Positions 54,087 to 54,821 of a DNA stretch of 54,821 bases are shown in pieces. The translations under genes were made by a program, and so were the position numbers. How positions within the stretch are numbered: the stretch's first letter is position 1; every line of letters starts with the position of its first letter. This DNA is from Didymodactylos carnosus (taxonomy: Eukaryota > Rotifera > Eurotatoria > Philodinida > Philodinidae), in the NCBI GenBank assembly GCA_905250885.1, contig CAJNOQ010000325.1, positions 1-54,821 on the forward strand. Direction: 5' to 3'. Under the pieces are notes generated by a model, which saw only the letters and a list, made by a program, of their open reading frames with translations, was not told the DNA's origin and did not search any database.

Positions 54087-54821
54087 AAATTTGATTACTA
54101 ATTTATTAATTTGAGTTCTTTATCCGTGTGATGTTTTTGTTGATTTAATTTTTTGTTCTTCTAAAAATATTTTATAGATTTTTCTTATTTTGATTGTTAC
54201 TTTATTCGATATTAAAATTTGGAAGGATAATTAAAAACAAGAGTTTTTATTTTTACAACGATATAGTTATACATACATATAGGATAATTGTATAATCTTT
54301 TGTTAGAGGAGTACAGCAAAGAGTATGAAGACTAGTACCTTAAATGATATATGGTTTTAAAGGTTATTCTCCCTAGAGAACGTACTTGATGCAAGTACTT
54401 GATTACCTGCTAAGTACTTGTCAATAATCGAAATACTTGCCTTATTGCTCAGAAGTACTTTCTGAAAGTACTTGGCAAGTAAGGACAAGTACAGGGTGGT
54501 AAATAATATTATTCAAGCTTTTAACGCTATAATTCTAAATTGGAGATATGATGAATTTTATACCAAATGAAAGCCCGTGAAAAATGGGATTTAGTGATGC
54601 GAAATCACTAAATAAGACTTTGAAGGACTTTCGTGCATTGAATTATCAAAAGTTACGACTTCTTATCGACACAAAATATTATAACGGGTGTGCTATAATA
54701 AACTGGACTAAATGTTACTGCATATTATTCGTACTTTCTCTTCAAATAAAAAGTTCCTTTATATACCAAAAGATAGAAAATTGAATTCTCTACAAAACCT
54801 ACTATCTGAATCTCTGAGAGC
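54087..54821. other. 3' flank of ATG7 to window end
   Basis: The first 260 bp are the donor copy of the segment repeated at 49973-50231. A second AAGTACTTG element follows, then unassigned sequence with a small hairpin (TTTAGTGATG...CATCACTAAA type, near 54590-54613). No coding block recognised. Confidence 0.5.
54374..54499 (+). repeat. AAGTACTTG-motif element, copy 2
   Basis: Begins TAGAGAACGTACTTGATGC and contains repeated AAGTACTTG words. It is related to copy 1 at 195-387 but in opposite orientation and shorter. The right edge (CAAGTACAGGG) is approximate. Confidence 0.55.

Overview
The window is AT-rich animal nuclear DNA. It holds ten protein-coding genes, nine of them interrupted by many short GT-AG introns (mostly 50-100 nt), separated by gene-poor stretches full of small inverted-repeat elements. 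Gene content (alpha-actinin, PKA regulatory subunit type I, CHCHD4, ZC3H14, UBE2U, ATG7) points to a metazoan. The very short introns, strong A/T codon preference, and a splice-acceptor-like AG just upstream of most start codons would fit a bdelloid rotifer (Rotaria/Adineta type). That assignment is inference from style, not proven by a marker.

Layout. 1-9.65 kb: no recognisable gene; several MITE-type elements. 9.75-10.5 kb (+): a four-EF-hand calmodulin-like protein. 10.5-15.6 kb: an element graveyard (hAT-like MITE, a decayed non-LTR reverse-transcriptase fragment, TTAGG-rich elements, a long foldback). 15.6-18.1 kb (+): PCCB, mitochondrial propionyl-CoA carboxylase beta, seven exons, one intron ending in TG instead of AG. 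19.5-22.1 kb (-): PKA regulatory subunit type I, convergent with PCCB. 23.0-26.1 kb (-): LUC7L3-like U1 snRNP factor, twelve exons. 29.4-35.5 kb (-): alpha-actinin, nineteen coding exons plus a duplicated, apparently mutually exclusive exon 8, with three transposable elements in its introns. 35.5-41.6 kb: intergenic, with a near-perfect hairpin MITE. 41.65-54.1 kb (+): a gene-dense head-to-tail run of CHCHD4/MIA40, ZC3H14, UBE2U, an unrecognised serine-rich protein, and ATG7.

Most unusual observations. (1) The unrecognised gene before ATG7 ends with a copy of ATG7's own last coding segment, last intron and 3' flank (about 370 bp). The copy is joined at a 4-base TGCA microhomology, and a decayed copy of the displaced original exon lies just behind it. 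(2) At least seven non-autonomous elements have hAT-type ends and 8-bp target duplications (four perfect). Several have arms built from a short motif repeated many times, and the motif differs from element to element. (3) Alpha-actinin carries two alternative 86-nt exons at the end of the actin-binding domain, with a MITE between them. (4) A TG 3' splice site is the only way to keep PCCB intact. (5) Eight of ten genes have a pyrimidine-AG acceptor 6-92 nt before the ATG, compatible with spliced-leader trans-splicing or 5' UTR introns.

Exon coordinates were worked out by hand from splice consensus, phase and similarity to known family members. For each multi-exon gene the total is a multiple of three and the reading frame is open throughout.
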